Assembly (NCBI GenBank): GCA_022448425.1
Contig: JAKVCY010000114.1
Span: forward strand, 1 to 64,000
DNA: 64,000 nucleotides
Origin: Thalassotalea sp.
GTDB lineage: Bacteria > Pseudomonadota > Gammaproteobacteria > Enterobacterales > Alteromonadaceae
Reading direction: 5' to 3'
Made by a program: the position numbers and the translations under genes. Numbering within the stretch: the stretch's first letter is position 1; the number at the start of each line of letters is the position of its first letter. The notes beneath the pieces were generated by a model. That model saw only the letters and a list, made by a program, of their open reading frames with translations, made no database searches and had not been told where the DNA came from. Of the stretch, positions 8,538-16,352 are shown in pieces.

Positions 8538-9332
8538 TTAAGCTTTATCGTGATTGCTTAATTTAACATTTAGTACGTCAATGTCTGACAGCGCATCAAC
8601 TTCATCTTGCAACGCCTTCTCTAAAGCGTCGATTTCCATCATCGCACTGCAAAGTTCATCTGCACTATCTTCAATTGCACGTGCACGAGTTTCCATTTGA
8701 TACTCAATTTGTTCACCAAACGTTTCCATACGGGCTTCAAAAGCTTCCATGTCACCGCCTGACATCAATAACTGCTGACCTACAGCAATAAGCAAACTTC
8801 CCATTGAATTTTCAACAGCACGTTCAATTGAATCCTCAAAACGCTGCTCAAAGTCTTCACCGAGTAAATCCTCGCCTGTCATGCCATTTTCAGAGAACTC
8901 GATGCCATTTTCGACAGAAAGCTTCATATCGATAGCTTCACCGATGTTGGCTATTTCGTTGCTAAGCTCAGCACCAATGTCATTACCCTCTCCTAGCAAT
9001 TCGTTGAACGCTAAGGTTACACCATCATTAGCAAGCTCTAGTGCATCTAATGCGATAGTTTTAACTTGAGGAACAACATCACGAATACTACTGGCATACT
9101 CTTCAACCAACTGTTCTTGGCGACTATTTAAGCTGATGGTTTCGCCATCTACGATTAACGTGTCACGGCCAACAATTTGATATAAGTCTTGTCCTTTATG
9201 AGTAAAGCTAATTTCTGCAGCGTTGATTTTCACGCCAGCATCCAAGTCAACATCACAAGCATCAGTATTGATATCGTGAGCTAACAAAGGTGTGCTTGCG
9301 AACATTAGAGAAGCTAGTAGTAACTTTTTCAT
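8538..9332 (-). CDS. YggN-like DUF2884 periplasmic protein
   Basis: About 264 aa with a clear signal peptide (MKKLLLASLMFASTPLLA) and then the DUF2884 (YggN) domain, starting HDINTDACDVDLDAGVKIN. The rest is acidic and largely helical, ending in a coiled-coil-like segment (ALEKALQDEVDALSDIDVL). YggN homologues are periplasmic proteins of unknown function in enterobacteria and marine gammaproteobacteria. The track starts nine codons earlier; the ATG at 9332 is preferred because AAGGAA lies just upstream and the signal peptide begins there. The gene appears monocistronic. Confidence 0.78.
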   Translation of the reverse strand: MKKLLLASLMFASTPLLAHDINTDACDVDLDAGVKINAAEISFTHKGQDLYQIVGRDTLIVDGETISLNSRQEQLVEEYASSIRDVVPQVKTIALDALELANDGVTLAFNELLGEGNDIGAELSNEIANIGEAIDMKLSVENGIEFSENGMTGEDLLGEDFEQRFEDSIERAVENSMGSLLIAVGQQLLMSGGDMEAFEARMETFGEQIEYQMETRARAIEDSADELCSAMMEIDALEKALQDEVDALSDIDVLNVKLSNHDKA

Positions 9333-9678
9333 TATTAATTCCTTATCAGTATTGAACACTTTAGCTATTACAAATTAGATACCAACTGTTTTTTCTTATA
9401 TTTATCAGCAACTTATAAAAAACACAAGGTATACCAAAACCTCATATGACTATTTGTTAGCGAAAAATGCTACTTATTAGCATATTTCTACACAAATAAT
9501 TAATGAAATGATGTTCAAATACTCAGCAAGTGGTGTTGCAGTATTCTGAAACATGCTAGGGTTTAGCTTTTTGCTGGCTCAACTGTATTTGTCGGTACGC
9601 AATTCAGTGAATTCGTACCGAGAGCAACAGATAACTAATAGATAGCTAATAAGCAACTAAAGAGACATTGTTTGCGTT
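9333..9678. other. Divergent intergenic region, yggN-like / dgkA
   Basis: About 345 AT-rich bases holding the promoters of the two divergent genes. I saw no small ORF with a ribosome-binding site and no strong RNA structure. Confidence 0.4.
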
Positions 9679-10077
9679 ATGACATCACAAATGGACTATT
9701 CAGAAAAACCGAATGGCAAAGGGCTTAAGCGAATTATCAAAGCGGCCTACTGCTCATACAAAGGCTTCAAAGCCGCTTATCAGCATGAGGCTGCTTTCAG
9801 GCAAGAGTTACTGATGTGTGCAATACTGACGCCAATCTCGTTCTTTCTCGCCAACTCTATCACCCAATTAATGGTGCTACTGATGACATTAGCATTTGTA
9901 TTGTTCGCCGAGATCATTAATTCAGCAATAGAAGCGCTTGCAGATAAAATTACACTTGAACATGACGAGCTGATCGGCCGTGCCAAAGATTTGGGTTCAG
10001 CAGGTGTATTCATCGCCTTTTGTTTGATGGTGTTCTGCTGGGGCTACGCCATCTTTGAACGTTTCTTTACTAGTTAA
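9679..10077 (+). CDS. dgkA: Diacylglycerol kinase
   Basis: A 132-aa integral membrane protein of the prokaryotic DgkA family, which phosphorylates diacylglycerol to phosphatidic acid in the inner membrane and recycles lipid released by osmoregulated glucan synthesis. It has three membrane segments, the signature FAEIINSAIEALADKI with the catalytic Glu, and the KDLGSAGV motif before the last helix. Length is close to E. coli DgkA (~122 aa) with a slight N-terminal extension. It converges on a MATE gene with 27 bp between. Confidence 0.9.
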   Translation: MTSQMDYSEKPNGKGLKRIIKAAYCSYKGFKAAYQHEAAFRQELLMCAILTPISFFLANSITQLMVLLMTLAFVLFAEIINSAIEALADKITLEHDELIGRAKDLGSAGVFIAFCLMVFCWGYAIFERFFTS

Positions 10078-10104
10078 TAGCAATAAGTAACGGATGTCGA
10101 AATG

Positions 10105-11466
10105 CTAAGTAAGATTACGCTGCCACTTCTTACTTAGTACCCTACCGCCGAAGAAAAATAGCTTCGCAATCTCTTCTGCATAAGCAGCAAATGCAACCCA
10201 AATAAGTGGTAATTGCCAAATTACTGCAGCTGCGTAGGTCAATGGAATCGAGATGACCCACATTCCAGTTATGTCTGAAACCATACAATACCGGTTATCT
10301 CCACCAGCTCGCAGTACTCCCAGAGCCATTGTCATATTGCAAACCTTAATCCATGAACCAAGCGCAATCAGCAAGAACACCTGATTTGACAGCATCAAGG
10401 TTTGCTCTGGCATATTGTCATAAGGGCTTAAAATAAACGGTTTAAGAAGCAGACTAAAGCCACCTAGCGCTAACGCTACAAATGGGCAGATAAGAATAAA
10501 GTTTTTAGCGACTCGCCAAGCTTGGTCGAAGTTTCCAGCGCCTAACTGTCGACCGACCACTATCGAACATGCAGAGCTCAATCCAAAGAACAATGAGATG
10601 AAAATTCCTTCAATTGGCGCTAACAGACTCATTACCGCAAGTGCATCAGTGCCAAGCTGGCCATAGATGATTTGATACACAAGCGTACCGAAAGACCAGA
10701 TACCGAAACTAATCATCATCGGCCATATCAAATTAAATAACTTCCACCATGCTCTGCCATCTTTAAGTGCCAGATAATCGTCACGCCTCGGTGCCAACAT
10801 ATGTTTGCTATGCACAAGAAAAGCAATCAATAACACTAAGTGGATAAGTCGAGAAATTAAAGTAGCCCAAGCAGCCCCTTCAACACCCAATGCAGGAATG
10901 CCTAGCCCGCCATTAATAAGCCAATAGTTCAATAAAATATTAATAACGATAGCAATTACACTAAAGACCATAGGTAGCTTAGCCTGGCCTATACTGCGCA
11001 AAGCATTTTCAATACTTAGAATGATGCCGACAAAAACCAAGCTTGGCATAGTGATACGTAAGTACGCCTCACCTAACGTTATGACTTCTTGGTCATTTGA
11101 CGCCCACGAAACTATAGTTTCAGCGATAAAATAATTCCCAATCGCAATAGGGGTAAACGCAGCAACGGCAAAAACAGTGGCCATTAATGTAGTATGACGT
11201 ATTTTTTGACTGTTACCCGCACCGAAGTACTGTGCGCTTAATACGCCAACTCCCCATGACAAGCCCGTTGCGATAACCAAAACAACAAACTGAACACGAT
11301 TTCCTAAACCGACAGATGCAACAGCAGCATCACCAAGATGCCCCACCATAACAACATCAATCATGCTCAGTAGCGTCACTAAAATCTGCTGAAGCGATAT
11401 TGGCCAAGCAAGTTTAAGTGACTGAGATAAGGAGTGCGACAGAGGTGAAGTATTCGTGGCTGACAT
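10105..11466 (-). CDS. MATE-family multidrug/sodium efflux transporter (NorM-like)
   Basis: A 453-aa inner-membrane protein with about 12 hydrophobic helices in two repeated halves, typical of MATE antiporters that expel cationic drugs in exchange for Na+ or H+. Family marks are MIDVVMVGHLGDAAVASVGL in helix 1 and GLSSACSIVVGRQLGAGNFD at the start of the second half. It is monocistronic and divergent from an exported unknown protein. Substrates cannot be told from sequence. Confidence 0.85.
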   Translation of the reverse strand: MSATNTSPLSHSLSQSLKLAWPISLQQILVTLLSMIDVVMVGHLGDAAVASVGLGNRVQFVVLVIATGLSWGVGVLSAQYFGAGNSQKIRHTTLMATVFAVAAFTPIAIGNYFIAETIVSWASNDQEVITLGEAYLRITMPSLVFVGIILSIENALRSIGQAKLPMVFSVIAIVINILLNYWLINGGLGIPALGVEGAAWATLISRLIHLVLLIAFLVHSKHMLAPRRDDYLALKDGRAWWKLFNLIWPMMISFGIWSFGTLVYQIIYGQLGTDALAVMSLLAPIEGIFISLFFGLSSACSIVVGRQLGAGNFDQAWRVAKNFILICPFVALALGGFSLLLKPFILSPYDNMPEQTLMLSNQVFLLIALGSWIKVCNMTMALGVLRAGGDNRYCMVSDITGMWVISIPLTYAAAVIWQLPLIWVAFAAYAEEIAKLFFFGGRVLSKKWQRNLT

Positions 11467-11549
11467 TGGGTGTTTTAGAGTCCTTTAGTGCCCAGCTACT
11501 AAAATATTGGTGGTGTAGGCGTTTAATCAGAAAGGGAAATTTTAGTCTG

Positions 11550-11562
11550 TCATATTATATGA
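11550..11562. promoter_or_regulatory. Palindrome TCATAT-T-ATATGA upstream of the MATE gene
   Basis: A perfect 6+1+6 inverted repeat in the 214-bp gap between the divergent MATE gene and the exported protein gene. It could be a regulator site; AT-rich palindromes also arise by chance. Confidence 0.3.
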
Positions 11563-11641
11563 CTTAATCTGCAGAAACGGATAGTGAATACGTATTTAGT
11601 GCCAAATAAAACATGTTCAATTGTTGTGATTAGAAAAAAGT

Positions 11642-11657
11642 ACAAATGAACATTTGT
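11642..11657. promoter_or_regulatory. Palindrome ACAAATG-AA-CATTTGT before the exported protein gene
   Basis: A perfect 7+2+7 inverted repeat ending 44 bp before the ATG at 11702, a good position for an operator overlapping the promoter. No regulator gene is adjacent. Confidence 0.4.
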
Positions 11658-11701
11658 GAAAAGCCCGTCATCTTTTTATAGTGTCCGCCAAAGGAGCACC
11701 T

Positions 11702-12337
11702 ATGAAACTAAAGAAAATCAAAAATATACTTGTGCTGAGCGCTTGCTTGGCAACAGTGCCACTTACAGCTGTTGCATCAAAGACAAACAGTGTTCATCAA
11801 CCAGCCCCACTGGTATCTATTGCCACGCATGATGCGTTTTTTAATGCGATAAAACAGCATTGTGGGAAAGCTTTTGCTGGCAAAATTGCTGTCGATAATG
11901 CCCCTAGCGCAGCATTCAAAGACAAAGCGCTCATTATGCACGTAAGAAAATGTAGTGAGAGCGAGCTACAAGTACCTTTTCATATTGGCGATAACGCATC
12001 TAGAACTTGGATTATTACCAAAACAGGCTCAGGTTTATCACTAAAACACGATCATCGTCACCACGATGGAAGTCACGATGCACAGACAATGTATGGTGGG
12101 CATACGGTCGATGCAGGCTGGGACACCGTTCAGTCTTTCCCGGCAGATCAATACTCAAAAGAGCTTTTTGTGAGCCAAGGTATCCCTCAATCTGTCGGTA
12201 ACACTTGGCAAATGTTCATTTATTCAGAAAAATTTAGCTATCGCTTAGTTAGGCAAGGTAGAGAGTTCCGTGTCGATTTCGATCTTACCAAAGCTATCAC
12301 GCCCCCAAAAGCACCTTGGGGTTACGAAAACGACTAA
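11702..12337 (+). CDS. Exported protein of unknown function
   Basis: About 211 aa. A basic start (MKLKKIKN), a hydrophobic stretch and an Ala-rich cleavage region (TAVASKTN) form a signal peptide. The mature part contains a His-rich patch (KHDHRHHDGSHD) that could bind metal and two Cys (QHCGKAF, RKCSESE) that could form a disulfide. I do not recognise the family. The track start seven codons earlier is a GTG; the ATG at 11702 is better because AAGGAG lies six bases upstream. Confidence 0.75.
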   Translation: MKLKKIKNILVLSACLATVPLTAVASKTNSVHQPAPLVSIATHDAFFNAIKQHCGKAFAGKIAVDNAPSAAFKDKALIMHVRKCSESELQVPFHIGDNASRTWIITKTGSGLSLKHDHRHHDGSHDAQTMYGGHTVDAGWDTVQSFPADQYSKELFVSQGIPQSVGNTWQMFIYSEKFSYRLVRQGREFRVDFDLTKAITPPKAPWGYEND

Positions 12338-12363
12338 AGAACCAATCCCTAACCGATAATCGT

Positions 12364-12405
12364 AGCGCCAAAAATAAGCTTTAAACTGTCTTGGATTTTG
12401 GCGCT
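12364..12405 (+). terminator. Long-loop hairpin after the exported protein gene
   Basis: AGCGCCAAAA and TTTTGGCGCT pair perfectly over 10 bp with a ~22-nt loop, 27 bases past the stop. It lacks a long T-run, so termination is likely but not certain. Confidence 0.5.
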
Positions 12406-12566
12406 CTTAGAAACCCACTTTCTTATAAACTTGCGCCTAAGCTGCCAAGTAAGGCTGTTCTCTCTCAACAACTCTTGCCACCAAACCCAATTTACGCTCA
12501 AGTTTTAAACGTAATGTTCGATATATAAACAAGGTACATTTTTAATACAGAGTTCACATTGCAGTA

Positions 12567-12833
12567 ATGGAAGTATTTTCACTAAAGCCATCAGGCACGA
12601 AAGTCACAAGCTCTTCGACGACAGAGGGTGATCGCAGCCCCCTTCATATCCTTTATCGAAGCAAGCACAAAGATAAAGGTGAAGAGGCCTCTGGTAAACT
12701 GCCATCTGGCTGGGATGGGCAAGAAAGGCGCAGCGGAGAAGACCGCCGACGTAAAAACATGCTAACACTTGCTCGCCTTGATGGGAGAAATAAAACCGAT
12801 CGTCGCGCTTCTAGGCTGTCTATTCAAATCTAA
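12567..12833 (+). CDS. Small basic protein with ERRSGEDRR motif
   Basis: An 88-aa hydrophilic ORF without signal peptide. Its second half holds the basic/acidic motif QERRSGEDRRR and a weaker echo, GRNKTDRRAS. Short motifs of this ERRxGxDRR type occur in many small proteobacterial proteins of unknown role. The ribosome-binding site is weak. I accept it as a gene from composition and the repeated motif, but cannot give a function. Confidence 0.5.
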   Translation: MEVFSLKPSGTKVTSSSTTEGDRSPLHILYRSKHKDKGEEASGKLPSGWDGQERRSGEDRRRKNMLTLARLDGRNKTDRRASRLSIQI

Positions 12834-13016
12834 CCTTTAATTCTTCGATTGAAACAACTTTATACAGAGACTTTCGCGGAGTGACTTGAATTGACTTGAG
12901 TTGAATTACATAGTCATGATTTGATGTTTCGATTACCAAAATTTAATTTTCCAGTAGTCATTAAATCGTCACAAACTTTCTATAGAACTATAGTTTTTTG
13001 CATTACAAACAAAATC

Positions 13017-14117
13017 ATGAAAGCTAACTCATTCATTTTAAAGTTAATTTTATCGCTATCAGCACTAACATACGCCATATTATCGCCAACCGCAGCCGTA
13101 GCTACGAGTTCCAATAAACCAAATATAAATGAGTCTACAACCCCATCTAACGATGGTAAGTTCACTGTTATTGCGCATAGGGGAGCCAGTGGCCACTTAC
13201 CCGAACATACTATTCCGGCGAAAGCGTTAGCCTACGGACTAGGCGCTCATTATCTTGAACAAGACTTGGTTATGACAAAAGATAATCAGCTAATTGTTCA
13301 TCATGACCTAACACTTGATGCTACTACCAATGTTGCCGCGATTTTTCCAACTAAGGCGCGAGCAGACGGACATTTCTACGTAATCGATTTCACACTAGAC
13401 GAGTTACGACAACTATCAGTACACGAGCGTAAGAAAGATACGGGAGAAATGAAGTACCCAGCAAGATTCAATAATTCGGTTACGCCATTTCACTTACATA
13501 CGTTTGAAGAAGAGTTAGCTTTAATCAAGTCACTAAATAAAACTACCTGCCGCAACGTCGGTATCTACCCAGAAATAAAATCTCCCTGGTTTCACCATCA
13601 ACACGACAAGGACATTTCACTTGCAGTGCTCAAGGCATTGAAGACGTCAGGTTATTTGAATAAGGAAGACAACGTTTATGTGCAAAGCTTCGATCCCAAT
13701 GAATTACAGCGTATCAAACAGACACTTTTACCTTCACTTGGCATGAACATCAAATTAGTGCAATTAATCGCCTACAACGATTGGCATGAGACGAAAGAAA
13801 AAGTAAACGAGCAGTGGCATAACTATGATTACAATTGGATGTTTGAAGTCGGCGGTGCCAGCAAAATATCCAGTTATGCAGATGGCATAGGCCCGTGGTT
13901 TCCAATGTTAATTGATGATAAGTTATCGCCCTCCACACTGCTAAGTAACGCCAAGAAAGCAGGTTTAACAATTCACCCTTACACCTTTAGGTTAGAAGAC
14001 ACCCCTCAACAATTTGAGAGTTTTGAACAGTGGCTTCATTACTATACTGGCACGTTGGGTATTGACGGTATTTTTACCGACCAACCTGATCGAGCGCTGG
14101 CACTTGCCAACGAATAA
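13017..14117 (+). CDS. Glycerophosphodiester phosphodiesterase (GlpQ-like, periplasmic)
   Basis: About 366 aa. A signal peptide (MKANSFILKLILSLSALTYA) precedes a GDPD TIM barrel: IAHRGASGHLPEHT with the catalytic His, EQDLVMTKDNQLIVHHD with metal-binding Glu/Asp and the second catalytic His, PEIKSP, VQSFDPNEL, and GIFTDQPDRAL at the end. Such enzymes hydrolyse glycerophosphodiesters to glycerol-3-phosphate and an alcohol, in the periplasm for GlpQ types. The track begins 32 codons upstream with a non-signal-like stretch, so the ATG at 13017 is preferred despite a weak ribosome-binding site. No glpT is adjacent. Confidence 0.88.
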   Translation: MKANSFILKLILSLSALTYAILSPTAAVATSSNKPNINESTTPSNDGKFTVIAHRGASGHLPEHTIPAKALAYGLGAHYLEQDLVMTKDNQLIVHHDLTLDATTNVAAIFPTKARADGHFYVIDFTLDELRQLSVHERKKDTGEMKYPARFNNSVTPFHLHTFEEELALIKSLNKTTCRNVGIYPEIKSPWFHHQHDKDISLAVLKALKTSGYLNKEDNVYVQSFDPNELQRIKQTLLPSLGMNIKLVQLIAYNDWHETKEKVNEQWHNYDYNWMFEVGGASKISSYADGIGPWFPMLIDDKLSPSTLLSNAKKAGLTIHPYTFRLEDTPQQFESFEQWLHYYTGTLGIDGIFTDQPDRALALANE

Positions 14118-14222
14118 ACGCCTCCACTTATAACAGCGACTAGAACAACTTGATTTAGAACCTTTTCAGCTGTTTTTAAAGAGTTGAATAGATTCAATAA
14201 TTTAATATGCTTTGTTATATTA

Positions 14223-14256
14223 ATAGCTTAGTTTATTACCATATAAACTAAGCTAT
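14223..14256. repeat. 13-bp perfect inverted repeat upstream of tetR
   Basis: ATAGCTTAGTTTA and TAAACTAAGCTAT form a perfect stem around the loop TTACCATA, about 105 bp past the glpQ-like stop and 70 bp before the tetR start. There is no adjoining T-run, so it may be an operator or a transcript-stabilising hairpin rather than a terminator. Confidence 0.6.
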
Positions 14257-14278
14257 ATCATTTTAACACTTTCAACAG

Positions 14279-14292
14279 ACCGACCGGTCGGT
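14279..14292. promoter_or_regulatory. TetR-type operator ACCGACCGGTCGGT, tetR promoter
   Basis: A perfect 14-bp palindrome 35 bp before the tetR start, typical of TetR-family operators and well placed for autorepression. A variant of the same site precedes the mlaC-like gene. Confidence 0.75.
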
Positions 14293-14327
14293 TAAAATGT
14301 ATTCCAACGTAACAATAGTATCGACAA

Positions 14328-14912
14328 ATGAGAGACGCAGAACAGACAAGACAATTGATATTATCGGTAGCAAGCGAGGAAATTCGTAAAAGCGGTTTCG
14401 TTGCAACAAGCTTATCGACAATATTAAGTCAGTGTAATATTTCAAAAGGTGCGCTATATCACCACTTCGCGAACAAGCTGGAGTTGGGTTATGCAGTATT
14501 TGAAGAAATGTTCACACCAATGTTTTTGTCTATGTGGGAACCCGCTGTTACCCAAGATGATCCTATAGAGGGGTTAATTGCGTTATTTAGTTCATTCGCC
14601 GATGACGTGAGTTGTGAAGATATTATTTGTGGTTGTCCTCTTAACAACCTTTGCCAAGAGATGGCAAATGTTGATGAAGGATTCAGATTGAGAATTCTTG
14701 CGATGCAACAAAAGGTAAATACGCTTATAGCAGAGAACCTTAGGCGCGTAAGTGATCAATTGCGAAATGATATAGACTTTTCTCAGGTCTCATACTTTAT
14801 TGTTTCGGTATTCCACGGTTCAAGTAATTTGAGTAAGAGTACGCAGAACAAAGCACTCTTTGAAACCGTGATGGCAGAGCTTTGTCGCTATATAAATAGT
14901 TTAAAGCGATAA
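14328..14912 (+). CDS. TetR/AcrR-family transcriptional regulator
   Basis: A 194-aa TetR-family repressor. The N-terminal DNA-binding domain (residues ~5-50) has the helix-turn-helix SLSTILSQCNISKGALYHHF; the C-terminal ligand domain includes CGCPLNNLCQEM, a Cys-rich stretch seen in the NemR-like/TetR_C_16-type branch. Those cysteines could sense electrophiles, but that is inference. An ACCGACCGGTCGGT palindrome upstream suggests autoregulation, and a near copy before the mlaC-like gene 170 bp downstream suggests that gene is a target. Confidence 0.85.
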   Translation: MRDAEQTRQLILSVASEEIRKSGFVATSLSTILSQCNISKGALYHHFANKLELGYAVFEEMFTPMFLSMWEPAVTQDDPIEGLIALFSSFADDVSCEDIICGCPLNNLCQEMANVDEGFRLRILAMQQKVNTLIAENLRRVSDQLRNDIDFSQVSYFIVSVFHGSSNLSKSTQNKALFETVMAELCRYINSLKR

Positions 14913-15037
14913 ACCTAGCTCTAATTCAATCCGTAATCAGTTTTAATTTAACGTATTAATCAAGCGTTAATTGGCATCCACCTTCGAGGAAGCAGTTAAG
15001 GACATAATTAATACGGTTAGCGCACACTAGCAAACAT

Positions 15038-15051
15038 ACCGGACGGTCGGT
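15038..15051. promoter_or_regulatory. TetR-type operator variant before the mlaC-like gene
   Basis: ACCGGACGGTCGGT resembles the tetR palindrome at 14279-14292 with mismatches near the centre; flanking CAAAC and GTTTG extend the symmetry. It lies 31 bp before the mlaC-like ATG. Confidence 0.65.
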
Positions 15052-15082
15052 TTGCATTTAAAGAAACAAGTGAGAAAAGAAC

Positions 15083-15691
15083 ATGTTTAAGTTTATCGCC
15101 ATTGCCTTTAGCCTTGTACTTTCCAGTATGAGCTTTGCTGTCACAGCAGAAAATCAGCCTAATCCGTACGAAGTTATCGAGCAAACTGGCCAAGGACTGT
15201 TCACTCGCATTGCTGGTAGCCAGAAAGAGTTACAAAAATTTCCTGATCTTATGCGTACGATTGTTGATGAAGAGTTAATGCCACATGTCGACTATAAATA
15301 CGCTTCGTTCAAAATTCTTGGTAAACACCTAAAGAAAACGACAGCTGAAGAGCGCCAGAACTTTGTTAGCTCTATGCGCCAATACCTAGTGCGAACTTAT
15401 GCTAACGCTTTAGGCAGCTACAAAGGTCAGGCTGTTGTTTACGAAAAAGCAAGCTCGACTGGCGACAAGCGCTTAGTTTCAGTGACAGCTAAGATCCAAG
15501 ATGCTAACGCACCGGAAATCGAAATCCACTTTCAAATGCGCCAAAACAAAAAGACTGGGCAGTGGAAAGCATACGACATGATTGTTGAAGGCATTTCTTT
15601 ACTTCAAAGTAAAAAAGCCGAACTATCGAGCAAGATTCAACAACAAGGCGTAAATCAAGTCGCATTGGAGTTGGCATCGATTGCAAAATAG
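15083..15691 (+). CDS. MlaC/Ttg2D-family periplasmic phospholipid-binding protein
   Basis: A 202-aa protein with a signal peptide (MFKFIAIAFSLVLSSMSFA) and a full MlaC/Tol_Tol_Ttg2 domain: FPDLMRTIVDEELMPHVDY, TTAEERQNFVSSMRQYLVRT and WKAYDMIVEGISLLQ. MlaC shuttles phospholipids between the outer-membrane MlaA-porin complex and the inner-membrane MlaFEDB transporter. No mlaFEDB genes lie next to it, so this is an orphan paralogue. It stands alone behind a TetR-type operator, implying inducible expression. A strong terminator follows. Confidence 0.85.
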   Translation: MFKFIAIAFSLVLSSMSFAVTAENQPNPYEVIEQTGQGLFTRIAGSQKELQKFPDLMRTIVDEELMPHVDYKYASFKILGKHLKKTTAEERQNFVSSMRQYLVRTYANALGSYKGQAVVYEKASSTGDKRLVSVTAKIQDANAPEIEIHFQMRQNKKTGQWKAYDMIVEGISLLQSKKAELSSKIQQQGVNQVALELASIAK

Positions 15692-15774
15692 CACCTGTTT
15701 CCGTTCCACCTCTTTACTCATCCCAAGCCAACACCCCGATAGGTTAGCTTGAAAGAGAAAGTACGGTGGTCTAT

Positions 15775-15812
15775 AAAGACCAGGCGAGTTTCACTCTCTG
15801 GTCTTTTCTTTT
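15775..15812 (+). terminator. Intrinsic terminator after the mlaC-like gene
   Basis: AAAGACCAG and CTGGTCTTT form the stem, followed by a T-rich run. It lies about 85 bases past the mlaC-like stop and before the PspB-like gene. Confidence 0.8.
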
Positions 15813-15865
15813 TTTTACTCCCCAGTTTATACTGATACTTTAGTAACTTAACGCAGGGATACCTT

Positions 15866-16108
15866 ATGTCAGGTACTACGATGGTGGTGTTAATAGTATT
15901 TATTTCTGTTGGCTTCGGTGTAATGTACGACATGTACCAGAAATACCTAAAGTTCAAAGAAAGGACACTTCACCTTAATCAAAAAAACAATGATGAGAAT
16001 GCTGCACTTCAGGCGCAGGTAAAAGAACTTACTGAACGCGTACAAGTGTTAGAAAAGATTGTTACCGACGAGGGGTACAACGTTCAAAAAGAAATCAATA
16101 ATTTATAA
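15866..16108 (+). CDS. PspB-like small membrane protein with coiled coil
   Basis: An 80-aa protein with one N-terminal membrane helix (VVLIVFISVGFGVMY) and a coiled coil (LQAQVKELTERVQVLEKIVT), the layout of phage-shock protein B, which relays envelope stress with PspC to release PspF from PspA. The C-terminal LEKIVTDEGYN resembles the conserved end of PspB. However, pspA, pspC and pspF are not adjacent, so it is either an orphan paralogue or only similar in shape. Its stop overlaps the next start by one base (TAATG). Confidence 0.55.
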   Translation: MSGTTMVVLIVFISVGFGVMYDMYQKYLKFKERTLHLNQKNNDENAALQAQVKELTERVQVLEKIVTDEGYNVQKEINNL

Positions 16109-16314
16109 TGAAGTTAATTATGCGCAGTGAGTTTGATAACATACGACTTAATGACGACCACGGTCTTGAAGCTGACAGTAATGGTGATAAACAAATTGTC
16201 AAAATTTACTGTGGCGATACGCTCATCGCCAAACGCGTAAAGCATAAAAAGTCTATTCGGTATTTTGGTGTCAGTGATTATCAAAAATACCTTTCTGAAG
16301 AATCCTCATATTAA
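16108..16314 (+). CDS. Small hypothetical protein coupled to the PspB-like gene
   Basis: A 68-aa soluble ORF (MKLIMRSEFDNIRLNDDHGL...) whose ATG overlaps the stop of the PspB-like gene, implying translational coupling and a shared role. It has no signal peptide or membrane segment and two short basic patches (RVKHKKSIRY). I do not recognise a family. Confidence 0.55.
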   Translation: MKLIMRSEFDNIRLNDDHGLEADSNGDKQIVKIYCGDTLIAKRVKHKKSIRYFGVSDYQKYLSEESSY

Positions 16315-16320
16315 AATTAG

Positions 16321-16340
16321 GGCAGTTAACCTTAACTGCC
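16321..16340. terminator. Hairpin between convergent genes
   Basis: GGCAGTTAA and TTAACTGCC form a perfect 9-bp stem with a 2-nt loop, between the small-gene pair and the end of the DUF3300 gene. T-content after it is modest on both strands. Confidence 0.5.
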
Positions 16341-16352
16341 TTAATATAACCC

